Below, piece after piece: positions 35,647 through 44,796 of a DNA stretch of 64,000 nt. Source of the DNA: Chitinophagaceae bacterium UBA4407 (lineage in GTDB: Bacteria; Bacteroidota; Bacteroidia; Chitinophagales; Chitinophagaceae); NCBI GenBank assembly GCA_002390845.1, contig DGQT01000043.1, positions 10,076 through 74,075 on the forward strand, in the 5' to 3' direction. The position numbers and the translations under genes are program-made. How positions within the stretch are numbered: the first letter of the stretch is position 1; every line of letters starts with the position of its first letter. The notes beneath the pieces are model-generated. The model ran no database searches, was not told where the DNA came from, and saw only the letters and a program-made list of their open reading frames with translations.

Positions 35647-36333
35647 TTATGCCTGTATTTTTTGTATTGCCTTTGCATTTTTCTTTGGTGCAAATTTTTT
35701 AAGAAACCTGCGTATTAAAAAACCACCCAATGCAGAAGGTAATAACCATAAAATCCATTGCATATCTATCTGCACATTTACAACAAGAAAGGCAGTGCAG
35801 GATGCAATTAACGCACCCATCATTCGTGTAATATGGCTGGTGATCCAAAATTGCTTTATGGTTTCTTTACCCATAAATAATTGATAATCCATCCTTGCAA
35901 AGTTTAAACATATAAGACCGAATACACCCGGCACCAGCGAAAACATATTTCCATCAACTGCGCCTTTTACTGACATGTACAAAAGAAAGGCACTAAAGCA
36001 AACCCCAAAAGCAAACAGCGCATAATCCAATGCTGTAAATACTTTGGGGCGCACAGCATTGTTGCGTTTCAGCCAAACAATCCGGTAGCCTGTAGTAACC
36101 ATATAAAAAGTAAAACCGCCTACTGCAAAGAGGAACAGGTTTTCATGTGTGGGCAGGTTGCTTATTACCAAAGCCGATACAGCAGCCGTTATCATACCAA
36201 TGGAAAAAAGTTTTCCGTTAAGTATATGCGCCTTTTTCCCTTTTATAACGGCGGCAGCTACAGTGCCACATATTAAACCAAGCGTACCGCCCGCCACGTG
36301 CAATATGATCAGAATATTAAAAAGCTGCTGCAT
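35647..36333 (-). CDS. Seven-helix membrane protein, DUF2306-like
   Basis: 228 aa with about seven membrane segments. The start ILIILHVAGGTLGLICGT with HxxGG, and the later SHITRMMGALIASCTAF, resemble the DUF2306-type membrane family. His residues near the membrane ends could bind haem or metal, but this is a guess. It is 38 bp from the triplicated operon downstream and 19 bp after the upstream TPR-like gene, so all may form one transcript. Confidence 0.7.
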   Translation of the reverse strand: MQQLFNILIILHVAGGTLGLICGTVAAAVIKGKKAHILNGKLFSIGMITAAVSALVISNLPTHENLFLFAVGGFTFYMVTTGYRIVWLKRNNAVRPKVFTALDYALFAFGVCFSAFLLYMSVKGAVDGNMFSLVPGVFGLICLNFARMDYQLFMGKETIKQFWITSHITRMMGALIASCTAFLVVNVQIDMQWILWLLPSALGGFLIRRFLKKFAPKKNAKAIQKIQA

Positions 36334-36352
36334 CAGGTTTTGATTGAAAGTA

Positions 36353-36991
36353 TTAATTGCAAAGTGCTAACTGTGCCTCTGCCTGCTCTTTGCCCCAGTT
36401 TGGATACAAAGGCTTTGATTGTGTTGCTTTAAAAAGATCGATTGCTTTTTGAAACAATGGTTTCGCTTTATCTTTTCCACCGCCAAACTGTTCGGGAGTT
36501 CCAAACATGCTCATTCCCTGTAAATAATAGATACGTGGATTTGTTGCATCGAGCGCCATGCCTTTTTGTAAAGCAGCACCTGCTTCCATGCCATTGGTTT
36601 GCCAGCGGGTTTGAGGGTCAACCATCATCTGCTGTGTAGCGGCCATATTGCGCAGCGTTTCAATTTCAGATTTTGCAGTATTATCTGTTGCTGCTGCTTC
36701 AGCTTTGCTGCAGAAAGATTTTATCTTTTCAGCGTTCGCATCTTTATCAATATTCGCATCGCTCCATGCGGGCAATACCAAACTAAGGCCTGCATAATAA
36801 TAAGGCAGCCATTGTGTTTTTTCGGCATCGCCAATTCTTTCAAACGCTGCAGAGGCTGCAATAAATTCTGCAGTTGATTTTGCGCCATCCATCATTGCCA
36901 ATGTTTTTTTCATGGCATCGTTAAATTTGTCGCTTTGTGCGTTAACTGCTATGCTGCAGAAGATCGCAGCGGAAAGAAGTAATCGTTTCAT
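36353..36991 (-). CDS. Periplasmic TPR-like protein
   Basis: 212 aa with a signal peptide (MKRLLLSAAIFCSIAVNAQ). Helical, with TPR-like pairs; the segment DATNPRIYYLQGMSMFGTPEQFGGG is typical of a Bacteroidota family of small exported proteins. No catalytic motif. First gene of a possible six-gene minus-strand operon running to 33487. Confidence 0.72.
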   Translation of the reverse strand: MKRLLLSAAIFCSIAVNAQSDKFNDAMKKTLAMMDGAKSTAEFIAASAAFERIGDAEKTQWLPYYYAGLSLVLPAWSDANIDKDANAEKIKSFCSKAEAAATDNTAKSEIETLRNMAATQQMMVDPQTRWQTNGMEAGAALQKGMALDATNPRIYYLQGMSMFGTPEQFGGGKDKAKPLFQKAIDLFKATQSKPLYPNWGKEQAEAQLALCN

Positions 36992-37030
36992 TGTTTGTTT
37001 GATTTATTGTTTGTTTTTTTAGAATTTTTT

Positions 37031-37207
37031 GTACCCTGCATTTGTTCTTTGGCCGTCTTCCGTTGTGTCACTCACTTGTACGCTTTGTTCTCTATTCATC
37101 TGTGGCTGCACTCCAACGTTCCTGCTATTTTGCGCTGCTCATTCATAATCTAACCGTACAAGTGTGCGACGCAAGAAAAGCTTCATTTATATTCTTCGGC
37201 CGGGCTC
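37031..37207. repeat. Inverted-repeat unit (class B left / class A right)
   Basis: Left: GTACCCTGCATTTG, CCGTTGTGTCACTCACTTGT. Right: ACCGTACAAGTGTGCGACGC, AGAAAAGCTTCATTTATA, GGCCGGGCTC. It fills the gap between the TPR-like and TonB receptor genes. Confidence 0.9.
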
Positions 37208-37219
37208 ATAATAATATTT

Positions 37220-39463
37220 CTATAAATTTCCATTAATTGCATCCTGCGTTCTGTCGACACCCCAGCTTAAAAATACGCCGATAAAATAAAATCTTTTTGC
37301 CGGAGGCAATATGGGTTGTTTATTTAAACCATTGTAAGAATAATTATACCCATACACCTGGTTGCTGCCCAACACATTGGTTACACTTGCAACAAATACC
37401 CAGAATGTTTTGGCATTTGCTTTACCAACACTTGGCACATAGTTCATACTAAAACCAAGGTTATGATAATCTTTGGTTTTTCCCTGATCGGCAATATTGT
37501 ATTTGTTACCGCTGTTGCTGTACATGAGGTTATAATACGGCCTGCCGGTTGCGTAACTGTATGTAAAATTGAAACCGGTTTTAATGCTCGTATAAAAACG
37601 TTTCATAACAAGCGATGCAGTGTGTGTTGCAGCAAAATTCGGCGTAAGCTGACCGGGATAATTCAGATAATCCCGTTTTGTATCAAGGTAAGAATAGCTT
37701 ACCCAGTAATCAAAATTCTGAATACTTTTCTTATCTCTCCAGAATAACTCAAACCCTTTGGCATAGCCGCTTCCGTTATTGTTATACAATGAATAAAAGT
37801 TATTGATGGGTATTGCTTTTACAAGATCATCGTACTTTTTATAAAATGCTTCAACACGAAATATTCTATCACTTACCGATCTTTGATAATTAAGTATATA
37901 ATGTGTTGCTTTTGTGTAACCAAGATTGGTGGTGTACAGCAATTGTGTGTTCTCAGGCTTTTGATAAAATATGCCATACGCCGCCGATACCTGTGCACCT
38001 TTACCAACCTTATAAGCAAGCGATAACCGCGGTGCAAAATTTGTTTTGCTGATGATGGAAGAATGCTCAAAACGGCCCCCCACTTTAGCAGCAAGTTCAT
38101 TGGTAAGGTAAATATCTGTTTCTGCAAATATGGCCTGGTAATTATCTACAAGTTTATAAATCGTATCGTTGAAGTTATTGTTATTAACGGCGTACCAGTA
38201 TTCACTTCCAAACCGCACGGTGCTGATGCCGAATAATTTCTTTTCGAACACGGCCCTTATTTGTGAAAGATCCTGCCTGCTAACGATAGCAAAGTTTTTG
38301 GCTATATAAGGATAGCTGTTGATAAATTTCTGTTCGTTGTTACCATTTTGCAGTTGCTGGTTAAGATCATCTTTATTGGTGCTGTAACTGGCGCCCAGGT
38401 TCATTTTCCAGCCGTGGCCAAGATTGTCTTTCCAGCTAAGATTGTTGTACCAGTTTACATTGTGCAGGCCAAATGCATCTTTTAGTTCAGCGCTGTCAAT
38501 ATCGGGCCTTCTTAACCCAAGCTCACTTACCGAGAATGTAGTATAGTATTTTACCATGCCACCACCTTTGGTTTTAAAACGAAAGTTGGCATCACCATTA
38601 TGAAACACAGGCATTTTAAAATAATCCGGCGTTTGCTTTACGATATTAAAATAAGCTACCAGGTTTACATAGTTGTAATTAACACCCCATGATGATTTTT
38701 TATCTTTTGCAAGTGCCTGTATTCCCGCACCCACCACGATAGGAGAGATAGATGCATTGATGGCAGTCTTCTCCGGTAAGTCAATGGACTCTAATATTAG
38801 TGCAGAAGACAAAGCCTGACCATATAAAGCTGAATAGCCACCGGTACTAAAAACCGTTCCTTTGAATAACATGGGCAAAAAGCGGCCACGCGATGCAATA
38901 TCAGGAACGCTGGTACCGTAAGGGTTGTTTACTAAAGTGCCATCAATAAATTGCTTGGTTTCGTAACCGGCACCACCGCGCACAAACAAACCCTCCTGCT
39001 CGCCAACCTGTTGTGCGCCGGGTAACGTTTTAACCGCCGAACTAATATCCGCATTACCACCGCCAACGGTTAAGACATCTAAAGAACTCAGCACTGTTGC
39101 AGCTCTTTTGCTGTCGCCTGCTGCAAACGAACCGGCTGTTACTGTTACTGCTTTTAATTCGTCCAGCAGTTCTTTTAATTCAGCTTCAATTACAATGGGT
39201 TCTTTATCGAGTATTACTTTCTGTTCGAAAGTTTTATTGCCCACATTGGTGATTGTGAGAAGAAATTCCCCTTTTTCAGTGGTGCTAAATTTAAAGTTGC
39301 CCATAGAGTCCGCAACGGCCCCATCGTAAGATCCTTTTAAAGAAATGGCAGCGCCGGGTAATGGCCTGTTCTTGTTATCTTTTACTTTGCCGCTTATGGT
39401 AACCTGCGCAAAACCCTGTATGGCGGCAAGTATAAGGGCAAATACTACAACTAACTTTTTCAT
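37220..39463 (-). CDS. TonB-dependent outer membrane receptor
   Basis: 747 aa. Signal peptide (MKKLVVVFALILAAIQGFAQ), then a carboxypeptidase-regulatory-like domain (residues 22-105: VTISGKVKDNKNRPLPGAAI), then a plug domain (TLPGAQQVGEQEGLFVRGGAGYETKQFIDG) and a beta-barrel up to the C-terminus. Substrate is unknown and no SusD-like partner or sensor is next to it, so it is not a standard polysaccharide locus. The start at 39463 is chosen for the signal peptide; an ATG at 39484 would add 7 residues. Confidence 0.92.
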   Translation of the reverse strand: MKKLVVVFALILAAIQGFAQVTISGKVKDNKNRPLPGAAISLKGSYDGAVADSMGNFKFSTTEKGEFLLTITNVGNKTFEQKVILDKEPIVIEAELKELLDELKAVTVTAGSFAAGDSKRAATVLSSLDVLTVGGGNADISSAVKTLPGAQQVGEQEGLFVRGGAGYETKQFIDGTLVNNPYGTSVPDIASRGRFLPMLFKGTVFSTGGYSALYGQALSSALILESIDLPEKTAINASISPIVVGAGIQALAKDKKSSWGVNYNYVNLVAYFNIVKQTPDYFKMPVFHNGDANFRFKTKGGGMVKYYTTFSVSELGLRRPDIDSAELKDAFGLHNVNWYNNLSWKDNLGHGWKMNLGASYSTNKDDLNQQLQNGNNEQKFINSYPYIAKNFAIVSRQDLSQIRAVFEKKLFGISTVRFGSEYWYAVNNNNFNDTIYKLVDNYQAIFAETDIYLTNELAAKVGGRFEHSSIISKTNFAPRLSLAYKVGKGAQVSAAYGIFYQKPENTQLLYTTNLGYTKATHYILNYQRSVSDRIFRVEAFYKKYDDLVKAIPINNFYSLYNNNGSGYAKGFELFWRDKKSIQNFDYWVSYSYLDTKRDYLNYPGQLTPNFAATHTASLVMKRFYTSIKTGFNFTYSYATGRPYYNLMYSNSGNKYNIADQGKTKDYHNLGFSMNYVPSVGKANAKTFWVFVASVTNVLGSNQVYGYNYSYNGLNKQPILPPAKRFYFIGVFLSWGVDRTQDAINGNL

Positions 39464-39556
39464 ATTTTTACTTTGACGGCACAAACATAGAGTAGTTTAT
39501 AAAATAAACCAAATTATTTTTCAAATACAATACCAGAAATATTTAAGCGGCATTTT

Positions 39557-39613
39557 GAGCCATGCTGAAGAATATGAATGAAGTTTTACTTGCGTCGGAC
39601 ACTTGTACGTTAG
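39557..39613 (+). repeat. Single left repeat arm, class A
   Basis: GAGCCATGCTGAAG, ATGAATGAAGTTTTAC, TTGCGTCGGACACTTGTACG. One base of the core differs (GGAC for GCAC). The next arm, the class B right arm at 40468, lies beyond the EF-Tu-like gene. Confidence 0.82.
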
Positions 39614-39737
39614 GAACTTTTTTGAGCTTGAGTGCGAAGGGCTATAGCGGGTAAGCTTGCATATTGGCAGGCTGGGAATGGTTTTATTTATACATTCGCA
39701 TATACACAAGTTACCGCCAAGTTTTACAACCAGTCTT

Positions 39738-40337
39738 ATGTTGCAGACATTTTCATTTAGGACAGAAACTTCTGACAATATCTATCATCATACGGTTCAT
39801 TCAATTGACCCAAAAACGGCTGTCCCCAAATGGATAATCCAGATTGAAGATTTGCAAGATGAAGTTTACTCATTTAATCCAAACCAAGTAGACAACATTA
39901 TGCAACAATATTCAAACGGGCATTTGAAAATCTATGTTGACAAAGAGCCTTACTTTTTGACTTTTCAAATTGGCGACAAATGTCAAGTTGTGCATATTGA
40001 CAAAGTAAGAAAAAGTGAACCAGATTTTATTGCAAAGGTGACTTACTTAACGACAGAACAATGTGGAAGAAAGCGTTATGTAATTTCCGGTTATAGACCT
40101 CATATTAAATTCAATGGACGAAAAGAGCTCACTTCAGGCGAGCAATTATTTGTTGATAAAGACAAAGTATTCCCAGGCGACACAGTAACCGCAGAAATAA
40201 GGATTATAGGAAAAGATTTTTTCAAAAACTATTTATTTGTTGGGCAACATTTTGAAGTAGCAGAAGCTTCTCATCTTGTAGGGCATGGAGAAATTCTTAC
40301 AGTAGTAAATCCTGATTTGCGACAAGCCTGCTACTGA
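39738..40337 (+). CDS. Stand-alone EF-Tu domain III-like protein
   Basis: About 199 aa from the ATG at 39738 (an upstream ATG at 39657 is possible, but its extra 27 residues look unrelated). Residues from about 95 follow elongation factor Tu domain III closely: DFIAKVTYLTTEQCGR, then SGYRPHIKF, KVFPGDTVTAEIRI and a C-terminal FVGQHFEVAEASHLVGHGEI, parallel to GYRPQFYF, VMPGDNV and FAIREGGRTVGAGVV in EF-Tu. There is no GTPase domain. The first 90 residues are unassigned. It is flanked by inverted repeat arms and looks more AT-rich than its neighbours, which fits an acquired gene (inference). Confidence 0.7.
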   Translation: MLQTFSFRTETSDNIYHHTVHSIDPKTAVPKWIIQIEDLQDEVYSFNPNQVDNIMQQYSNGHLKIYVDKEPYFLTFQIGDKCQVVHIDKVRKSEPDFIAKVTYLTTEQCGRKRYVISGYRPHIKFNGRKELTSGEQLFVDKDKVFPGDTVTAEIRIIGKDFFKNYLFVGQHFEVAEASHLVGHGEILTVVNPDLRQACY

Positions 40338-40467
40338 CAGGCATTGCTAAAAGCGTGGCAGTGCGGAATAAACATCAACATTTGTAATTCTTTTCAATCT
40401 TATTTATCTTCTCACGAAACCACACTCTTCCATCTACGCTTAGATAAAAGCCCCATAAAGCATTCAA

Positions 40468-40525
40468 CCGTACAAGTGAGTGACACAACTAAAGCTTCAT
40501 TTATGTACTGCAGATCAGTACAAAA
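40468..40525 (-). repeat. Single right repeat arm, class B
   Basis: CCGTACAAGTGAGTGACACA, ACTAAAGCTTCATTTATG. Pairs with the left arm at 39557 around the EF-Tu-like gene. The outer terminus is not clear. Confidence 0.82.
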
Positions 40526-40530
40526 TGGTT

Positions 40531-40902
40531 TTAATATTGCCCGGTACTTAACAGCACCAATGTACAGGCTTCTACCGGCTGAATGCCTTTTGCAGCAGCC
40601 ATTTCAGCCAGTTCGTTATTCTCGGCACCTGGGTTAAAAATGATGCGCTTCGGGTGAAGTGAAAAAATATAATCGTAGTATTCTTTTTGGTGTTGCTCGT
40701 TAAGATAAAGTGTAACCGTATCTACATTTTCTATGTTTGGGTGCTCAGTAACAATAGCAGTATCCCCAATTTTTCCTTCCTTTCTTCCAATCGCCACTAC
40801 AGGATGATTGTGTGCAGTTAATCGATTTACTGCAAGATAACTGTAACGCGAAGGGTTTTCAGAGGCTCCCAATACTATTGTGTTTTTCTGTAGGTTTTGC
40901 AT
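40531..40902 (-). CDS. CoA-binding domain protein
   Basis: 123 aa Rossmann-fold CoA_binding_2 protein: TIVLGASENPSRYSYLA (nucleotide loop), HPVVAIGRKEG, PKRIIFNPGAEN and GIQPVEACTLVLL. Such short proteins bind CoA-type cofactors; no enzymatic role is established for this group. Its start overlaps the end of the upstream membrane protein gene by 44 bp in another frame; both frames look real. Confidence 0.9.
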   Translation of the reverse strand: MQNLQKNTIVLGASENPSRYSYLAVNRLTAHNHPVVAIGRKEGKIGDTAIVTEHPNIENVDTVTLYLNEQHQKEYYDYIFSLHPKRIIFNPGAENNELAEMAAAKGIQPVEACTLVLLSTGQY

Positions 40903-41266
40903 GAAGCAAATATTTTTTGTAAAGATACAGGTAATACAAAGCGGTTAAAAAACTGCCGGACATAGCAACGAATAACATACCCATTGCTAATTCGTTTCCA
41001 TTATTATCCCTGAACAGCAGAGCCAGCACAAAGATGATGATGCATGCAATGCTGCATAGCCAGTAATACCTGAGTATTTGTTTATTACCTGTTGCTGTTG
41101 TTGAAAAATAATGGCACGCTGCACTGATGAGCTGCCATAAACCCAGTGGCATTAATAATAACAACGACCCAAAAAAATAACTGCCCACAAACAAAGATGC
41201 AATGGCCAGAATAACTGCTATAATTACGATGAGCACCTGTGCGTAGAAGTCAAATTTTTTAAGCAT
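40859..41266 (-). CDS. Small multi-pass membrane protein
   Basis: 135 aa with four predicted membrane segments (e.g. VLIVIIAVILAIASLFVG and WLCSIACIIIFVLALLF). The plan MLKKFDFYAQVLI, a GLWQLISA segment and a C-terminal soluble tail resembles the 43754-44128 protein (GGWQFIS), so the two are probably distant paralogues. Function unknown. Confidence 0.75.
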   Translation of the reverse strand: MLKKFDFYAQVLIVIIAVILAIASLFVGSYFFGSLLLLMPLGLWQLISAACHYFSTTATGNKQILRYYWLCSIACIIIFVLALLFRDNNGNELAMGMLFVAMSGSFLTALYYLYLYKKYLLHAKPTEKHNSIGSL

Positions 41267-41431
41267 GGTTTGGTTATTTGTTGCAAGATGACTGATTTGG
41301 CCGGTTTCAAATATCAGTAGTGTAAGGTATTTTATATTAATGCTGATCGGTGCAACTTGCTAATGTTATTTTGAACAACCTGATATTGCAATAATAAAAG
41401 GTTTACATTTTCATCTTAAAAAAAATTGATC

Positions 41432-42025
41432 ATGCGTATAGAATACTTTTTTTCCATGCTGCTTTTTATGTTTGTTTATGTAACAGTAACCGCGCAAACA
41501 CTGGCAGAGGCCATCAATAATAAAGACACCGTAACAGCAGCAAAATTGATTCTTGCAGGCGCTGATGTAAACAAGCCAGATGAAAATGGGTCTACGTTTT
41601 TAATCAGTTCATGCCGCTATGGAACAGATACGTTGATGGAGAAATTTTTATTACAGCATGGTGCACATCCGGATGCGCCAAGGTCCCCAAAAGGCAGAAC
41701 AAGCCTTATGGTGGCTTGTGCTTATTACGGCGATATTCCTATGTGCAGCTTACTTTTACAATTTGGAGCAGATGTAAATGCTGCCGCAAACGATGGCACT
41801 ACCGCATTAATGCTGGCCGCCAAGAATGAAAAATCGAACCTGGTGGCTTATTTGATAAAAATGGGTGCAAACGCTGCAGCAAAAGATGCAGATGGTAATA
41901 CAGCCCTGGTTTATGCGCAAAATGGAACAGTAGATGAATGGATGCTAAAATCAATGCCGGACGCTAAGCTTGATAAAGATGCAACGATTAAAATACTCAC
42001 CTCAGCATTGACAATAAAACCTTGA
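41432..42025 (+). CDS. Exported ankyrin-repeat protein
   Basis: 197 aa. Signal peptide (MRIEYFFSMLLFMFVYVTVTAQ), then about four ankyrin repeats (LAGADVNKPDENGSTFL, LQHGAHPDAPRS, LQFGADVNAAANDGTTALMLAA, IKMGANAAAKDADGNTAL). The ATG at 41432 is preferred to a TTG two codons upstream. Ankyrin repeats mediate protein contacts; the partner is unknown. It is a single gene between convergent neighbours. Confidence 0.85.
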   Translation: MRIEYFFSMLLFMFVYVTVTAQTLAEAINNKDTVTAAKLILAGADVNKPDENGSTFLISSCRYGTDTLMEKFLLQHGAHPDAPRSPKGRTSLMVACAYYGDIPMCSLLLQFGADVNAAANDGTTALMLAAKNEKSNLVAYLIKMGANAAAKDADGNTALVYAQNGTVDEWMLKSMPDAKLDKDATIKILTSALTIKP

Positions 42026-42033
42026 AATGGAAA

Positions 42034-42753
42034 TTAATATTTTAAGACAATTCTTTCGTTTACGCTTACAGCAGATCCGTCTGCTATGAATACAGATTTG
42101 GGAGGTTGATTAAGAAACTGTTCAAATGCATTACCATACATACCGGTAACATCGCATTGTACATCGTAAGAAATTACTTTATGAATTTTCCATTGCGGGT
42201 GCACTACATTGTATGCTGAGGTTTTGTTTTCTGCAAGTTTTGTATAGCCCCAGTAGTGCTCTGTTATAAATGCCGCCTCACTGTTTTCAATAAGCGGCGA
42301 AGATTTTTTTTCAGCAATGGCACTTATATAATTCCATTCTTTCTTAAAAAGCCATTCGTATTTTATTTCAAGTGTGTTCACATTTTCTAATATAGAATTT
42401 TTCATTGGGTGATAATAATAATGCTCACCGTAAAGCAATGCTGCTACAATACAAATCATTTTTTTTGGTACGATCTCTTTTATAAAAACCACGCCCCGTT
42501 TCCATTCATTGTTTTCTTTGAACTTCACATAAAACCTGAGGTTGAATTCTTCAAAATTCCTGTAAAAAGGAATACCCAAACCTTTGATCTTCGTGTTAAG
42601 AAACATAAAGCCCACAAGGCTTACATAGCAGGTACCGTTCCATACATCCAGCTCTGTTCCTTTTGGTACATAAGGCAATAATACAGATGGATCAATTTCA
42701 TAATTTATGAAAAGCAGGTTCTTCCATTCAGCGGTGAGAAATGTTTTGTGCAT
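42034..42753 (-). CDS. DUF2071 (YqjF-like) family protein
   Basis: 239 aa. The family pattern is clear: TAEWKNLLFINYEIDPSVL, PYVPKGTELDVWNGTCYVSLVGFMF and EFNLRFYVKF. Function of the family is not established. It is the last gene of the GbsR-type operon (44726 down to 42034), 9 bp after the TIGR01777 gene. Confidence 0.88.
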   Translation of the reverse strand: MHKTFLTAEWKNLLFINYEIDPSVLLPYVPKGTELDVWNGTCYVSLVGFMFLNTKIKGLGIPFYRNFEEFNLRFYVKFKENNEWKRGVVFIKEIVPKKMICIVAALLYGEHYYYHPMKNSILENVNTLEIKYEWLFKKEWNYISAIAEKKSSPLIENSEAAFITEHYWGYTKLAENKTSAYNVVHPQWKIHKVISYDVQCDVTGMYGNAFEQFLNQPPKSVFIADGSAVSVNERIVLKY

Positions 42754-42762
42754 AGTATGTTT

Positions 42763-43746
42763 TTAAAAAAGATGATATGCTTTCCGCGGCAATTTTTTAA
42801 TAATGTCTTCGAATGCTGTTTGCAATTCAGCGTACTTAAATGTAAAACCATTTTCAAGTAATTTGGTTGGCAGCACCCACCTGCTTTTTAAAAGTAATTC
42901 TGTTTCTGTTCCAATAAGTGCTGCGCCAATTTTCAGCATCCATTTAAAAGCTGGTAAACCAATTTTATGGCCGGTAACTTTTCTGAGTGTGCGCATAAAT
43001 GTTTCGTTATTCACCGGGTTTGGACTGCTTACATTGAATATGCCTTCCAGTTCTTTATGGCTGTACATAAACTCAATTGTTCTGCATATATCTTCTACAT
43101 GTACCCAGCTATACATTTGTTTTCCGCTGCCCTGTTTGCCGCCTAACGCAAATTTGCACAAATTAAGGTAAGGGATCATTACGCTGTCATTGCCAAGTGT
43201 AACTGCCATTCGCATAGCAACTTTCCTTGTAAACGCTGTTCTTTGTTCAAAAAATGTTTTCTCCCATAGTTTGCAGACCTGCACGCTAAAGTCGTTGTGA
43301 AAGTTCGTGCTGTATTCATCGTTCGGCTGCACTGTTGCATGCGGGTAAATAGTTGCAGATGCAGCATTGATCCATAGTTTCGGCGGCACGGTTGCGTTTC
43401 TTATTGCTTCACCTATGGCTTTGGTGCTGTTGGTGCGACTATCAAAAATCTCCTGCTTGTTCTTTTCATTGTATCGGCAGTTTACACTTTTGCCTGCAAG
43501 GTTTATTATTATCTCAGCACCGTCAATTTCTTTACACCACGGCCCTGCATCCTTTGCGTTCCATGCTACCAGTCTTACATTTTGTTGCAGTCCTTTTTCG
43601 ATGTTGAATTTCCCCCGGGCGTTGTTACTCAGGTCATGCACATTGCGGGTAAGTATTACGATTTCATTCTCTGTGCCGAAGTAGTTTGCAATGGCATTGC
43701 CGATAAACCCGGTGCCACCAGCTATTACGATCTTCTTATTTTTCAT
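42763..43746 (-). CDS. TIGR01777-type NAD-dependent epimerase-like protein
   Basis: 327 aa extended SDR. IVIAGGTGFIGNAIA for NAD(P) binding, IINLAGKSVNCRY (family-typical), SRTNSTKAIG and the C-terminal domain ending in LPTKLLENGF. Active-site Tyr is expected in the YPHATVQPNDE region but is not convincing. Members occur next to DUF2071 and small membrane proteins in this phylum. Substrate unknown. Confidence 0.9.
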   Translation of the reverse strand: MKNKKIVIAGGTGFIGNAIANYFGTENEIVILTRNVHDLSNNARGKFNIEKGLQQNVRLVAWNAKDAGPWCKEIDGAEIIINLAGKSVNCRYNEKNKQEIFDSRTNSTKAIGEAIRNATVPPKLWINAASATIYPHATVQPNDEYSTNFHNDFSVQVCKLWEKTFFEQRTAFTRKVAMRMAVTLGNDSVMIPYLNLCKFALGGKQGSGKQMYSWVHVEDICRTIEFMYSHKELEGIFNVSSPNPVNNETFMRTLRKVTGHKIGLPAFKWMLKIGAALIGTETELLLKSRWVLPTKLLENGFTFKYAELQTAFEDIIKKLPRKAYHLF

Positions 43747-43753
43747 GATGGTA

Positions 43754-44128
43754 TTATTTAAGTTGTGCTAAAGGGCGTTGCATGTGATGGCGGGTTTCAT
43801 CGTAACATAAATGCGCATACCATATGGCCATTACGGGTGCAGCAAAAAGTAAGAATAAAAATGTAACAAGAAACATAGGTACTGCTATCCCGGCAAGCAT
43901 CAGCGCAGTAAGAATATACACGGCAACGTGGTAAGGCCTTCGCCGTCCGCCTTTGGCGGTAAAGCTTCCGGTAAATTCGTGAACCAGTATGCTTATAAAC
44001 TGCCAGCCGCCCACAATAAAATACCCGGTTAAAAATGAGTACCCGTATTCCCCGCTAAAGGAATACACAATTGCAAAAAGTATTAATGCAACCTGCAGCA
44101 TCCAATCCAATTGTTTAAACTTTTTCAT
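43754..44128 (-). CDS. Small multi-pass membrane protein
   Basis: 124 aa with about four membrane segments (WMLQVALILFAIVYSF, FLTGYFIVGGWQFISILV, VAVYILTALMLAGIAV, LVTFLFLLFAAPVMAIW). The GGWQFIS motif is shared in style with the 40859-41266 protein. Located in the GbsR operon, 7 bp before the TIGR01777 gene. Function unknown. Confidence 0.8.
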   Translation of the reverse strand: MKKFKQLDWMLQVALILFAIVYSFSGEYGYSFLTGYFIVGGWQFISILVHEFTGSFTAKGGRRRPYHVAVYILTALMLAGIAVPMFLVTFLFLLFAAPVMAIWYAHLCYDETRHHMQRPLAQLK

Positions 44129-44177
44129 ATCTGTAATTATTATACTTTCAGGAATTATTGAAAATTAAGAACTTTAA

Positions 44178-44203
44178 TAAAGCCGGAATTACCGGCTTTT
44201 ATT
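44178..44203. terminator. Terminator or attenuator between the GbsR gene and its downstream genes
   Basis: AAAGCCGG, loop AATTA, CCGGCTTT, with TTTTATTT on the plus side and TTTATT on the minus side. On the minus strand it lies between the regulator stop and the next start, so it may reduce read-through within the operon. Confidence 0.7.
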
Positions 44204-44219
44204 TCTCCACTCAAAAACT

Positions 44220-44726
44220 TTATTTTATCAGTTTTAAAAAGCTGCTCCAGAACCAGTTCTCTTCCGCTTTAATCATTACATCCATCGTTTTTTCTGCCTG
44301 GCCAGCAAATTTTTTAATGCCTTCAATGGTTTCGGTAAAGGCTTTTACTTCGCTGTTTCTTTTATCGCCTTCTATATCGCTTAACTGGTTCAGCACTTTC
44401 AGCATCGGGTCCAGCTCACGTTTTTTGCGCTGGTACATAATTTTTGTAGCCACTTTCCAGATGTCTTTTTCAGCAGAAAAATATTCTTTCCTGTCGCCCT
44501 GAACAATTACTTTATCTACCAAGCCCCAGTTCATTAATTCGCGAACATTCATGTTGGCATTGCCGCGGCTAATGCTCAGTTCTTCCATAATATTATCGGT
44601 ACTAAGCGGTGCACTTGCAATAAGCAGCAATGCATGCACCTGCGCCATTGTTCTGTTGATGCCCCACTGGCTGCCGAGTATGCCCCAGCTTTGTGTAAAT
44701 TGTTGTTTGGCTTCATTCAGTTTCAT
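44220..44726 (-). CDS. GbsR/MarR-type transcriptional regulator
   Basis: 168 aa. Winged-helix DNA-binding region APLSTDNIMEELSISRGNAN with the family-typical N-terminus FTQSWGILGSQWGINRTMAQVHALL, followed by a helical C-terminal part ending in WFWSSFLKLIK. GbsR family members respond to small solutes in some bacteria, but the ligand here is unknown. First gene of the operon with the membrane protein, TIGR01777 and DUF2071 genes. Confidence 0.9.
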   Translation of the reverse strand: MKLNEAKQQFTQSWGILGSQWGINRTMAQVHALLLIASAPLSTDNIMEELSISRGNANMNVRELMNWGLVDKVIVQGDRKEYFSAEKDIWKVATKIMYQRKKRELDPMLKVLNQLSDIEGDKRNSEVKAFTETIEGIKKFAGQAEKTMDVMIKAEENWFWSSFLKLIK

Positions 44727-44796
44727 GATGTAAAATTAATCAGAGTTTCTGAACTTTCAAAACTTTATGAAACTTAATTTTTTTTAGAAAGTCATT

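Noticed and set aside
37220..39463. Polysaccharide utilisation locus
   Set aside because: The TonB receptor has no SusD-like partner, no glycoside hydrolase next to it and no sensor; the GHL10 gene is 23 kb away.
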